Shown one piece after another: positions 1-11,934 of a DNA stretch of 64,000 nucleotides. Positions within the stretch are counted from its first letter, which is position 1; each line of letters starts with the position of its first letter. The position numbers and the translations under genes were made by a program. The DNA is from Capitulum mitella (Eukaryota > Arthropoda > Thecostraca > Pollicipedomorpha > Pollicipedidae): contig CP099842.1 in assembly GCA_030062745.1 (NCBI GenBank), forward strand, positions 23,345,822 to 23,409,821, in the 5' to 3' direction. The notes beneath the pieces were generated by a model. That model did not search any database. It saw only the letters and a list, made by a program, of their open reading frames with translations, and was not told the DNA's origin.

Positions 1-1460
1 ATATTTATGTTGAAAATGGACCATTGAAAAAATCCCCTTTGACTCCTCTGCAGAGCCCTGGTCACCGCAAAACTGGGGTTAATTGCCAAATGGCATGAGA
101 TCATATCCTACATCACAAACAACAGATTTGTATTAAATTGTCATACAGTAGATATGATAATTTGATATTTTAATAATTAATAGATAGACCCATGGAAAGC
201 GCGACTTCCATGGTTGCGGAAGAAATGATCAACTATGCTTCCCAAATACTTATCCTAAAGCCGCTTCTGCTAGAATTCCAGAGCTCAGATTTATGCAAGC
301 AATGAACATCATTCAGTAGGGCAGTTTGTCTACTCCGACAATCTCATTATGCCTCGGCTTTTACTGTTAAGTTTTACAAACAGCAAATGCACAAGGCACT
401 TTCGTCACGTTCTGATCTTCATTCCTCTTCCTGTTATGGCCCGTCAGGCTGAGCTCCAAGCTCCATCTACTAAGCGTTACGAATCCGTTTCTGCAAACAC
501 TAAGGTCAGGTGACAGTTTAACCAGTGAACACAGATCAGATTGTTCCGGTCCTAGAGCTTATCTGCAGAGTTCTGACGTTGCTGGATGGAACCGTTCCTG
601 CTGTTCGCAGAATCAATCTTGGATTTTTTCTAAACACCATTAAACGGGTTTCAATATAACTGAACAAATAATGTGCCGCAAGGCGTATAAATTAAAAAAA
701 AATAAACTAGTAAACCAACGTTATTTTTCTCCAAACTATGCGACAAATTAGTGAAATGGGGGTCTGATCAATCCTTTAAGCCCTTCCAACGCCTGGGCCT
801 ATCATTTTGAAGCAAGTTACATCTGCGAAAAACAAGCCCATGGTTGTTTATCTTTAAGAACAATCCGCACTCTGCGTATTTGAATGAAATGAAAACAACC
901 GCATGACAGGCAAAAGAAAAAAAACTTTAGCCTGCTCGGGTCTCTAAGGTTCGTATAGAGAAGAATGAAGACAATAAATTACTGGTATGACTCGATGTTG
1001 TTTATCAGGGATAGCAGTGCTTTGCATGTGTCATGTTAACAAATGCATAAAACATTTGCGTTTCATTAATTTGAGCTAGAGACGAACAGATCTTTTTTCT
1101 CCCCATGGTTAGATGTGAGTTTTAAGATGCATCAATAAAGTACCCAGAATGTTTGAAAATGTGCACCATGCTGAATTTTGTGAAAAGCAAACGCGGTATA
1201 TGTTAATACATCGAAAATCCGACATTCTTTATCATGTTTTGTTTTACCATCTTTTGTTTTACCGCATATATAAAGGAAAGGACGCATTCACAATGGTTTG
1301 CGACTGATTCACATCGGATTATGGAAACTGACGCCTATGGTTGCCTCTTTTCCGAAATGCAGACAAGTCATGGCGTCAGACATGACCGGTGTGAAAAGGT
1401 GTTTGCTCGCCGTGACTGTTTAGGAAAGCCAACTGCATGAAAGCCAACTCCTGTACCTTT
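1..1460. other. AT-rich stretch without recognisable gene
   Basis: I see no splice-bounded open frame, RNA gene or complete element here. The stretch is AT-rich with scattered stops in all frames. Its longest open frame (68 codons near 1234) has no family signature and ordinary AT-rich composition, so I do not call it. Confidence 0.5.
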
Positions 1461-1560
1461 TCAGTTTCAGTGACCAAATGAGATGACTGTGGTATCATGA
1501 TGAAATATTTTCAGTTTCAGTCACCAAATGAGATGACTATGATGTCATGATGAAAAATAA
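1461..1560. repeat. 50-bp tandem duplication
   Basis: Two head-to-tail units, 1461-1510 and 1511-1560, both begin TCAGTTTCAG and run on through CCAAATGAGATGACT and TCATGATGAAA with a few substitutions. The period is exactly 50 bp. Confidence 0.8.
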
Positions 1561-1959
1561 GGAATTATTGCGATAAATTCACGATAAAAACAACTGTTGT
1601 CATCATCATGATGCAAATTACCCTGATGACTGGAAGTAACCATCAGCCATAGTGGTTCCGAGAGAAAACGATTCTCATTCATGTTACGCGGTTTGTCCTG
1701 CTTACCTCAGGATCTCACGACTGTGCGCACTTTCACCGTCCATCAACATTATTGATGTTTTTTCCTCTTATTTCCTGTTTACAATTGGAAAAACATAACT
1801 AAAAATGAATACAGGCCAATTATATTCCTTCATAATTCCATGCTGACGCTGTTCCCTACCTCTGTTTCAATGCTTGAAGTTCCTTTCACGATTACCTTAA
1901 GTGGTTAAACGTCCCACGTCAACATGAACAATGACTTCTGCTGCTCCACTGACAACCCT

Positions 1960-2365
1960 GCAGCTAAACATCACTCCACCTCCTGCGTGCCTCGGGGGCG
2001 ACGGCTGCTCACCTGACTCCTCCTCTGGCGACGTCTTCGGGTCCTTCGCGCGTCCGCGCGCGGCGCCGCGGCGGGAGCCCCGTCGACTCCCCCTGTTTTC
2101 CCAGACGGCCACCTCGCCGGCGTCCGACTCCGGCGCCTCGCCGCCCTCCATCGCTGTCACCCGGTCACCTGTTGAGCGCCGCCCGAGCGGAGGCCACCCT
2201 CAACTGCGGCGCAACGTCGCGTCGGCGTGGGCGCAGCGGCGTCGTCGTCGGCGGCGGCCGGTCGGCGACTGGCCGGCCGGCGGCCCGGCGTCGGTCGTCG
2301 CCTGCTCAGGGTCACGCCGCCTTCTGTGTTCACGCCGCTTGAGCTGTGATTCCTTTAGGGTATTG
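1960..2365. other. GC-rich island
   Basis: About 400 bp of markedly GC-rich, CpG-rich sequence in an AT-rich setting. Both strands stay open through it, which is what GC-rich DNA does by chance, so the overlapping frames on either strand are not evidence of a gene. It may be an unmethylated regulatory island or a remnant of a GC-rich repeat. Confidence 0.45.
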
Positions 2366-4309
2366 TTGTAGGGACTGTAGGGTCTCAGCGGCGATCGGAG
2401 GCTGGCGGGGAGGGCACGCCCTGTTTTGGGAGCGATGACGTCGGTCCGCGTCGGGTCAACGGCTCACATCCGGTAACAAAGACGACGAAGTATTCCTTCC
2501 GGGATCGGGTCGACCTTAAATCGATGAAATTGGCTATTCCAGAGTTGAAAGATGTTCGATTGTTTGACGTGAAATGCCAGCACAGCATCCAGTTTGCAAT
2601 ATAACTATTTTTCATCTCATTTTTTTAATTCAAGCAATGTCCAGTATTGCTCAGTTTTTCCTGACATTTTCTCCGAATGTTTTTCTATGATGATCCTAGG
2701 GATCGGAGCATGTGCTAAGAGACTTTTGCATAGACCCAGACACCTAGATTCGATCGCGCAATTCCAGGTAACGGCCGATCTTGTGACAGAAGTTTGACGT
2801 GCCGTTAAGGGTGGTTCGACCGTGACACGGCCGTTGACATGACCGTATTGTGGTCAGAATGACCCTCAGTTGGTCACTTGCCACCTGACCCGCTGACCAA
2901 ACATCTTGCACGGGGGCAAATCGAACCCATCTTGCCAGGAAGGAGAGGCCAGCGTTCCATCATCAGAAAACGTCACCATAAGGTCCGATAATTTCCCCCA
3001 CAGTCAGCTGGCTTCGCGGACAATTTCGTTTGGAGCATGAAATCAAACAATCAGCATTTCTTTGAGGTCAGATTACCACTCTGCTTTGCAATAATATATT
3101 TGAGGTAAGGTGACTCCCATTACAGTCGGCTTACGGACAACGAACGTACAATCTTTGCACTGTTGTTACATTAGATAACCTTTCCTACAGTACAACTTCC
3201 CTCTGTACGGCCATTTCCTCCGGATCTCTTATATGCAAGTTTTCCAACAGTTTTTGAAGGATTGCCGCAAGACTTAATCTTCCCGTTCTCTGAATCTCTC
3301 AGACCTGGGTTACAGTCATGATGGGATGGCCTCCTACGTACGATGCAAAAACAGAGTCAGGTTTTATCTTCCATCTCGTCAAGAATGAAGTTTACGAGGC
3401 TGAAGTTCACTTAGGGCCAAAATGCGACGCGAGTTTTGATATCTGTTCCCCGTTTGCGATGGGAGAAGTTCCCCCTGATCCCATCGCGGTATAACGAGGT
3501 CATCGAGCACGCCACGATCGCTACGGTCGCCCAGGTAACGAACGAATTAGTGCTGTTCCAGACTGGAAGCTTATTACGTGTGCCACACGACGGCTTGCGT
3601 TCAGGGCAACAGCGATAATTGGACGCAGCCCTCCTGTGCCAAGCCTGTGCTGAGCCCATTTTGGGCTAAGCCTTCCAAGCTCCGTTGGGGAAAAATGTTG
3701 ATATTCATGACCAGGTCAGCACAGATCCAAATCTTCCCGAAATCGAAAATACATGTTCACCTAAAGCGATATAAACACTTGCAACTCTCCTGTTCTTGGC
3801 TGACGTTTGCAGCCTCCCATACGAGGACAATAGACGAATGAGGCCATGAACTGATGTAGCTTAGTTAACCAGGTTGGTAGACAACCGATAACTTTGAGGG
3901 ATCAGCAGCTCTATTGGGGTGGTCAACCCTAAGCACTCGCCCGTGAAGGGTGTGCAAAACAAAATGGGCACAGTGCACACGCCTAAATGGAAGATGTGGA
4001 ATTATTAAACGCCCAGCCGTCACGGTTGATGGAAATCGTTTCTTGCGTTCAAGCGTTCGGGTCTCATACGGCACGGTACGCTGTTCAGTCACGCAACGAT
4101 GTCGTAGCTTCCAGATGCAAAGGTGATTGGGTACTACGAGCTCAGCCTCAACAGTTGTGCTTTTTAGTGTTGCGAAACGTTTTCGTCAAGAAAGCAACCT
4201 GCTAGAATGTTATCAATAACTGGTGTGCATTTTAAACATACTGAACATTAGCAGGCATCTTGAAATGCTTAAATAGTTAAAAGCCTTTCTAGTATACTGG
4301 GTTAAAAAC
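2366..4309. other. non-coding stretch, nothing recognised
   Basis: Mixed composition. Around 2790-2930 there is a dense run of GGTCA/TGACC-type words resembling the half-site-rich mobile elements elsewhere in the window, but I could not define ends. No exon with both splice signals was found. Confidence 0.4.
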
Positions 4310-4893
4310 ATGGCTGGAGATTCAAGGGGGAGGAAGGGACGGATTTGGGATTTCGCCGGTGAGGCCAGTGGTTCGCTCGCCCTCTGCAGGCCGGGCCCTC
4401 ATTCTTTGCTCTTCAGATGCGAAAAAATGTTGATCTGCTCGAGTCCAGGGAAAACATTTCACGGAATTTTGCATTTTTTAAACATAAAGTAACTGGGAAA
4501 ATTCAGGCATGTCACTTGAACTGAGAAAATTACGCGTTTTGTTCCCGTACAAAGTGGCCGAAATTTGACAAAAAAGCCGGGATTTTCGGCAGCAGCGTCC
4601 CTCCCTTCATTTGAAATGTGGTATCTACATCTTCTATATCTGACTAAGGAGCCCCTCTGCCCACTCGTAGTTTCTGGCGACTTTTTTGGTGTCAGCTTAG
4701 GTTATGTTCCCTCTTTGCACTTACAGGGGAACTTTTGGTGGTCTCGAGCCGTCTGCTGTGTCAGGGCTCTCTAGTGGTCTCAAGGCTCCTTTTTCAGTTT
4801 CGCGCGTTTCACGGGACGTCTCAGGCGCTCCTTCGGCAGTTTCAGGGGCACCTGGGGCAGTTTCATGGACCAGTCTTGCAGTTTCAGGGACAC

Positions 4894-4897
4894 TTAA
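4894..4897. other. empty TTAA target site in copy A
   Basis: Copy A reads GGGACACTTAAGCTTTC here. Copy B reads the same flanks, but at this TTAA it holds a 1.17-kb insertion (17590-18758). Copy A therefore shows the pre-insertion state. Confidence 0.85.
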
Positions 4898-5717
4898 GCT
4901 TTCTCAGGTTTCCGCTGTCGTCCTTGAGAAGTTTTTGCCGCTTAAGGAGACCCTCAGGAAGTAACGAGGGCACTCTATAAGTATCTCTCTGCCGTGACAG
5001 AGGCGCTTTTAGCATTGCTCTAGGTCCTTTGGAATTTTCAGGAACTGTCCGGAAGTCTTAAGGTTTAGTAGTTTCAGGGGCCCATCCGGTCGTCTTAGGG
5101 GCCCCTACTGCTAGAGAATGCTAGTTGGCAGTCTCAAAGGCTCCTTTCTAGGAGTCCCAGTGGAACCTCTGTTGTCCTAGAAGCCCCTCTTGTCGTCTAT
5201 GAGGGACATTTTTGACGTCCTGGGGGCCCCCTGGCAGTTACAAAAGACATTTTGGCGATTTCAGGGCCTCTATGTAGTGTCGTGGGCCTTCAGTGGTCTC
5301 CATGGCAGTATCATGGGTCTTCCTCTTTTACTCTGAGTATGTCTGGCCTTCTTAGGGCCATTCTAGTCGCATCAGGGCCTTTCGCGGCGCTTTAGGAGCC
5401 TCACTGACAGTTTCAGGGGACCTTTTTCGTGTCAGGAGCCCGCCTAACACACTCAGGGGCTATCTGGCCGTCCAGAGTCCCCTTGCCGTCCTAGAGGCAC
5501 TCTTATCGCCTTTGTCTCTCAGGGATCCTTCGACTTTTTTTGGCGGTCACAGGGGCTCTCTGCCGTGTAGGGGCCATCTCGCCGTCTCAGAGCCCACCGG
5601 ACCTTCCCGGGGCACCCTGACTGTATCAAGAACCTCTCAGATTTTCAAAAAGATTACTGTAGCCCATTCGGGCTCCTCTCGAGGTTGAGAACGTCATCGA
5701 TAAATCTCCGTCCAGGC

Positions 5718-5757
5718 GGCCCCTCTGGACCCCTGGACGGAGGGGTCCAGAGGGGCC
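5718..5757. repeat. perfect 17-bp inverted repeat (hairpin)
   Basis: The left arm GGCCCCTCTGGACCCCT (5718-5734) and its exact reverse complement (5741-5757) enclose a 6-nt spacer. The hairpin sits inside copy A. I did not find it at the matching place in copy B, so it is specific to this copy. Confidence 0.85.
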
Positions 5758-6468
5758 TCCGGACCCTCTGGACCCAGGGTCTCTGGCTGGCCAGGGTCTC
5801 ATTCTGCCGTTCAGCACCCTCTTAAGATGTTGCCATCTCAGGGCCTTTCTGGTACTTTGAGCGGTCTCATGTACCCTTTGCCGCGGTGGGCCCCTCCTGC
5901 AGTCCAAGGGATCATTGGAGAGTTTCAGGAGCCCTTTTATCCATCTCAGGGGCCATCTTGCCATCTCATATTAACTCTTCCTGTGCCCGTATGACTGCAT
6001 CAGAAACTTTCGGTTTTTTTCACACAGCCCCGTGAAATCCACTCAGGGACCCTATGACATTACAGGGGCACCTATGCCGTCTTAGGACTTGGTCCTGGAG
6101 ACCCAGCCCTCATCTTGACCGTCACAGGGATTCTGTAACCCTTCTGGCGGTCTCAGGGTCACTCTGCCGTGTTGGGACCCTGTTGTGGTCTCAGGGGCCC
6201 TTTGCGAGCTCAAGTGCCCTTCTGTGCGTCTCAGGGGTCATCTTACCTTCCCAGAGGGTCCCCTGACTGCATCAAGAACCTGTCAAGTTTTCGCACAGAC
6301 GCCGTGAATCCATACGGGCCCCATCTCAGGCCAATGGGGGCAATCGTCCCCATTGCGTCCTCCTTAGATCCGCGCCTGGGGGAGGTCAGTGAAGGTCAGT
6401 GAAGGTCGTACCCCCCACTCTTCAGGGATTTTAGTCCTGCACCGCCTGACGTGTTTTTGTATCCGCAA

Positions 6469-7921
6469 CCGCCAGGTGGTGTCAAAAAGGGGCGCTCCCC
6501 CCGTTATCTCAGGATCTAATCGTCTGATTTAGACCGGTCTACCATCAATCGGTAGTCCTGAGTCTTGTTATTCCGAAAATGTTATGTCATCCCTGGTCAC
6601 GTGACTGATGACGTCTCAGGTCACGTAAAACGCATAACATGACGTCGGGAAACTGGCACCGGTTCGTACATCATATCATCGGCAATACTGGTCTTCGGTT
6701 CTCCAGCTGGGTATCAAACGAAAAGCCACGATCTTCCGGATCAGAGGCATGCCAAAATGTAAGACATGTCGGATCAAGGTCAGCCTAGGTCAGGTGAAAT
6801 ATTGGTTTTACTTTACATAACAAAGATCGCTATTTATTGGCTACTGTTTTGATCCACGTGACAAAAATGCGGAAATGAAACCTAATAGTCAATTTTGCAT
6901 TACCTGCTTTTCACCCGATCAAGGTCAGTCTAGGTCAGACCCGAGTAGGCTGCACTATTGTTCCTGACAAAGAGCAATATTTACTTGGTGGGATTCTTAA
7001 CCGTGCCAAATACGGCACTTCAATGACATCCCATGATAATTAAGTCTACTCTGTGAGCTCTTTATCGGGTCAAGGTCAAGCCAGGTCAGGACAGATAGTC
7101 GTGTTTCTTTTTTCACCATGAACAATGATTGCTCTCTGCTGGTACTAAACGATCTTCCACAGACAATGTTGCATTTCATTTCGTTTTGCTATCCTTGGTC
7201 AAGTGGATTAAAATGGCTGCAAGTAACGTGACGTGACATGACCTCACGTTGCATTTGGTGAACCTTGCTAAGAGTCGCATATAGATTTGCTTGTCTGGCT
7301 TGAACTATGGGGAAGGTCAGCGTTAACCACTTCTATCACCCACAATGCAAATCAGTCCAATGGCCATTATGCCATCTGCTCTGACCTAGCATGACCTCTA
7401 ATGTTGACATGTGACGGTTGTATATCCTTATTGGACCTTGTACGATGTAAATACGAATGATCCATGCATTATATTCGCGATCACAAAAAAACGAAGCATG
7501 TTCGAGCCACCTTCCGCCGAGGCGAAAATATGCATGCAAGGGTTCATTTGTGACGTCATATCTCCATGACCTGACATGACATGACCCAGCATGGAAATGA
7601 TTCTGATGTCGAAAGATGTAAAGCCGATTATTCAACCGGTACTTAAAGTTTCGTTGGGATGCCCCTAAAGGTTGAAAGTTATTCAAGAAAAACCGAGGGG
7701 GTGCCCCATTTGACATCCCCATGCGCTGCCGAGTTAACATAAACCCCAAGGCTATGGCTGGAAAGAACTGGTGCACGGTGCGTGACCTCAGATTCCCAGG
7801 GAATAAATAAAATGGGCATAAAGTCAGGCATAAATTTCAAACCGATCGGACCAGTCGTTAGCGATGAACTTTCAAAAAGCCCCAGAGAAGTTGTTGCATC
7901 CCCCGTGCCAGCGAGGGTTAA
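6469..7921 (-). mobile_element. TTAA-type (piggyBac-like) non-autonomous element
   Basis: The right boundary is a TTAA at 7918-7921 preceded by the terminal word GGGTTAA (reading inward on the minus strand: TTAACCCTCGCTGGCAC, then a G-run). This is the same architecture as the other TTAA elements in the window. The left boundary is less certain: AACCGCCAGGTGG followed by a GGGGCGC/CCCCCC palindrome near 6470 is the best candidate, but I see no clean TTAA there. The interior holds about 13 AGGTCA/TGACCT words and degenerate tandem units of about 148 bp. A 146-codon minus-strand open frame (7336-7776) has no transposase signature, so I treat it as chance. Confidence 0.55.
6777..7088 (+). promoter_or_regulatory. 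three DR4 AGGTCA pairs in tandem 145-151-bp units
   Basis: AGGTCA-N4-AGGTCA occurs at 6777-6792, 6922-6937 and 7073-7088 with spacers GCCT, GTCT and AGCC. The starts are 145 and 151 bp apart, and the flanks are recognisably related (a CAAAGA/CAATG word follows each), so this is a degenerate tandem repeat. DR4 is a known nuclear-receptor heterodimer arrangement. Function here is inference only, and a transposase-binding role is an alternative. Confidence 0.6.
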
Positions 7922-8997
7922 CTTCTGATTGCAACGGCTTCTCGCCTGAAGTTAAGACAGCCCGAACCCGAACTAAGGACTGCAGTTAAAGCTCTCTTTG
8001 TCTCGTTGTGCTGGTATTCACAGTAAGCACTGAGTCATGTTTTCGCATTCGATGCCGCTCGCACTTTGATCAAAGCGCAGTTACCAGTTACCAAAAGACA
8101 TGCACTGAGCTTGTGGACGGAAGAAATCGCCAAGTGAATGGCCCACACGATCAAAAGAGCGGAAAAACCTGTTCGACTACCGACCCAGCGTTCGTGGTGC
8201 AAAACTCCCGTGCCCCATTCTCGTCAGCCGCTGCGTGGTTGATCCAACGTCGCACGGTATGTGGGTCACGCCACGGCGCCCAGAGAACGAGTGGGAGGGA
8301 TGTCAAGTTCAGGCATCGCCAAGGTTCGGCCGGCTGCCAGATGTCACGATCAGGACGGGCGCCGGCAGAACTCCGCAGTGCAGATATATGAACATCAGCG
8401 GGCTGGCGAATCTCTGAACATAATCAGCTAGCAGAGCTCTGAATGCCATTGGCCAGCCGGCATTAGTCGTCCGGCAGTAATCGAGGTGACGGCCTCAGGT
8501 GCCTGCATGCTATCTGGCTGACCGTGGATCCGTCCTAAAAATGTACTATATTGTGTTTGGAATAAACGTTGCCATCATTTGTGCCCTTTAATTTTACATA
8601 CACGCGTCTCAACCCCTAAGTGGCCATAAAGTTTCCCGTCATTCCGTTGTTCGTATTTGGCAACAGTGTCTCCCGGTCTCCTCAACTGAAAATCGCATTC
8701 ATTTAACAAAGGTATATAATGGGCGTTTTATGGCGTATTTTCCATTGCCTTTTTTGTTTTTACTACTCAGTGGTGGCGAAAGGCAGGGGGTCAAGAGGGC
8801 AAAGTGCCCTCTTAACTGGCGAAATTTACCATTTGCCATCATATGGACGTTGCATGGACAGAAATGTCTCAAAAGGAAGCCGGTGCTCCCCTTGCCCGTA
8901 CACGCCCCATCGCTACTGCCAGAATTCAATTCCCACAAAAAACGCTGATTTCACTTCAACCCAAACAGAAGCTAACGTTGCCTCTCCTTGTGTCCTG
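7922..8997. other. non-coding stretch with a possible MITE end
   Basis: No supported gene. Around 8770-8815 the words CAGTGGTGGCGAAAGG and GGGCAAAGTGCCCT resemble MITE-type termini and palindromes, but no second end or target duplication was found. Confidence 0.35.
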
Positions 8998-9130
8998 AAG
9001 CTTGTCGCGACAGTGCGGCGCTCGTGGCGCGGTCGCCAGTGGTCGGCCGCCGGTTTGTCTGAGCTGGTGGCGACAGCGCGACGGTCGCGGCGGAGCCGCC
9101 AATGTTCGGCCACTGGCAGGCGGCCAGACG
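8998..9130. repeat. 63-bp in-frame duplication within a small GC island
   Basis: The unit starting at 9001 (CTTGTCGCGACAGTGCGGCG) recurs diverged at 9064 (CTGGTGGCGACAGCGCGACG). The period is 63 bp, a multiple of three, and one plus-strand frame stays open through both, repeating LVAT-RRS-R-RQ-SA-G. I found no splice sites or start that would make it an exon. Confidence 0.6.
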
Positions 9131-9140
9131 GCGACACGTG

Positions 9141-11934
9141 ACCGGCGGTAAATATTCCCCTGGCCAGCTGGGTCAGCACGACGGGAGGAAGGCGGCTGAA
9201 CCGAGCCGCATGACGGTCCAATGTACCGTGTGACCGGGACGGGGAGGGGGCCGATCTCGTCCTGGTGTCACCATTCGTACACATGTATCCGCATTCCGTA
9301 CTTTGGACTATGTTTTTGGACCCAGTGTCCGATGACGCATATCACCATTATTCAGGTATGAGACTGTTTAGATGTAGGCGCAAGCTTACATACAATGAAT
9401 GTTCAGCCCCCGGAAAACACAGGTACTGTAATGTCAATACACCTGATGTATTGTTCTTATTTAGCAAATGCGACTGTTGATGATATTTTATATTTTGGGA
9501 GATTTTCCCATGAATACATCATCAATCCAGTTGCAGTTCGTTCACCAAAACATTTGCAGTAGCGCATTTTATCACACAGAACAATGCGAAAATCCGAGCG
9601 ACAATCTGGTCACTTCAACACTAAAATAACCAATACAAAATTGGAAATATGCCCCCACGGGTGGCATTTTTTGGTTGAAACAAACTGAGACTTGAGTGTT
9701 CCGCGCGTACCCACCTATAGTTGTCTGAAACACTTAAAAGGCAAAATATCATTTTTGGCCAGCTGGGACCCAAGACTGGTGAAGGCACAAGAAAGGAAAG
9801 AAGAAAACCTCAGGGCGGGCTGTTACGAGCGTCGATGTCCACAACCATGTTTGTATACATATATATACAAATATATATAAATGTATATGTATAAATTTGT
9901 TTCTTTTTTGTTGGTAGGTGGATGGGTGGCAGAATGGCAGGATACTGGAACACATGTTGCTAAGAAAATGATCAATTACTGCTGTATGGGGTTGGTCGTT
10001 TTAAACTGGGTTCATTTCAGGTCAACAACGATTGCTTCCTCGCTGGTCAGAACGGATCCGGTGATCCCCGAACTTAGTGAAATCATTTTGAAGAGTGTCC
10101 ACTCTGGACTGCATGTCTTTTGGTACACCCGTATGTCACCATTTCCTGGTTGTGGACGCAATCATACATCTGGGAATCAACTCATGTCACCATCATGGCT
10201 GCGAAATTGTGTCAAGGAAATCAATTGTTTTCAGGCTTCCCTAGTCACTCGTGTGCGCTGGGATGATTTCAATGCATTGCGATTTCATGCGTCGGTGCAC
10301 TAACCTCTCGACGCATGCTTGTAAAAGCAGACTAGTGAAGGAGCTGTTGTTCTCTGACGGTCGGGTGTGGCTGGTCCGAGAAGGTCACTACCTTCGGCCC
10401 CGGCCAGGTCAGCCAGGCGTCCTGTCAGAGGCGCCGGAAGCGGGGGGGGGGGGGAGGCAGGGCAACGGGGTTAAAGTGCTTCCCCCATCCAAAGGCATGG
10501 GGTAAACGTAACCTTTTCCCCCGCAAAAATGCCACGTACAAGTTTTTGGCTGTCGAGTCTTCACATAGGAACTGGTTGTGGTGTTACGCGGTTTCAAACT
10601 TTGATCGGTGATACCGCTACGCCACCAAGCTCTTTGGTCAAGTGTGTACACATCTTTAAAAATTATTGGTCATGTTGCTTTGATGCTGTTCGAATGGAAC
10701 CGTTTAAAAGACTTACATATCGCGTTTTGCGTGTTGCTGCCGATTGCGATTCAAACCAGCTCAGTTTGCTTATACCTGAAAATGAAATTGTTCGATGGTG
10801 CTCGGTTTGAAGCATCCTCCGGCCTCAAAGACAGACTCTGGACAAGAACTGAAGCAGAGCAAGATAGTTTCGTTACCGACTGTAAGTGCCTGTATGCTTC
10901 CCTGTGCATAAAGACTTGAACCAGTAGCTTAGCCAAGGAGGTCCTAGGGGTCCCAGGACGCCCCAGATTTTTGTGGCGCATGACGGCCCCCCGCTGGCAT
11001 TGGCCTAAACGGGCTCCGGAAAGGTAAGGCCACTCCACCGCAAAGGGTCTCCAGTCCCCAGATAAAGATCCCTCTGGAAGTTAAAGGGTGCCCCTGGCCG
11101 GAAAAAGTAAGTGCCCCCTCCCCCTCCCCGGCATGTATGTGTTCACCAAATAGCATATGCGAGGACCGAAAGGGATATTCCTCTGCAAAGCAGCCGCCAG
11201 CCAGGAAAGATCCTCTGCCGTGGGATGGTGTCGGCGTACCGGGAAGGGAACCCAGTGATCTAACATAGCCAAGGGACGTAGTGGTCTCATCATCCAAAGT
11301 TCGGAGATTCTTAATTCTAAGCCAACCAAATTCTCAACCAATAACACAAATGCTTTAAAAGATATTTTGAACAACCCTAGACAAAGGTGTAGCTATAGAT
11401 GTGCGCAAGGGGAATTTTGCCATGAGAGAAGGGCTGTCTGACTGCAGTCACACCAACACCAACACGACAAATCCTTGAAACCTGAACAGGGTAATTGCAC
11501 GCCTACCGCCGTCCCAGGTACCTGCCGTGGAGCGATCCACAGTATGAATGTCGCCGTAATGTCGGTACGCTGCGCCGCCACCGTGTCCTGCAATTCCACT
11601 AGACTTCACCACGGCGCGGGGAGTCAGTGCTTCTGTCGACACTCCGCACCACAAACCGGGCTTAGGCGTGAGTACGTCCCGGGCTGGGAATATGTATGAG
11701 AAAGAGAGCATTATTTTGAAGACGTTCATAACATTTTTTAACAATGTAAAAAAACGGGATCAAACCAAAGTTTCGTCGAAATGTGGTAAACCAAGCATAA
11801 AGGAATATCGTCTGGGTTGTTTAAGTGCAGTTTCTACCTTGACATAATTATTCACATTTACCAATCGATGACAGCTGTTACGTACTCTTGAAGAATATTT
11901 AACTGTGGGTCAGGCCCAGGGACGGTGCATATTT
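9141..11934. other. non-coding stretch with simple repeats and repeat fragments
   Basis: No supported gene. It contains an AT microsatellite (9849-9899) and a run of 13 G (10442-10454). A GGGGTCCC/GGCCCCC-rich patch at 10930-11260 resembles dispersed-repeat sequence, but I could not tie it to a defined family. Confidence 0.4.
9849..9899. repeat. AT-rich microsatellite
   Basis: An interrupted TA/ATAT run with ATATATATAC and AATATATATAAATG. Confidence 0.8.

Larger units (their letters stand above)
4310..6395 (+). mobile_element. dispersed compound repeat, copy A
   Basis: A roughly 2.1-kb unit that recurs in inverted orientation at 16.05-19.3 kb (copy B). The match is collinear over its whole length: a unique leader with TTTGCTCTTCAGATG near 4405, then TTGCACTTACAGGGG near 4718, then a long run of degenerate 30-35-bp subunits built on GTCTCAGGGGCCCT / CAGTTTCAGGGG. 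By eye the copies agree at roughly three quarters of positions. The left edge (GGCTGGAGATTCAAG) and the right edge (GATCCGCGCCTGGGG near 6370) are where similarity to copy B starts and stops. I see no transposase or reverse-transcriptase frame, so it is non-autonomous or an array captured by an element. Its class is unknown. Confidence 0.8.

Noticed and set aside
7336..7776. 146-codon minus frame inside the 6.5-7.9 kb element as a transposase
   Set aside because: No catalytic-triad context or zinc-binding tail. Sequence composition fits a non-autonomous element.
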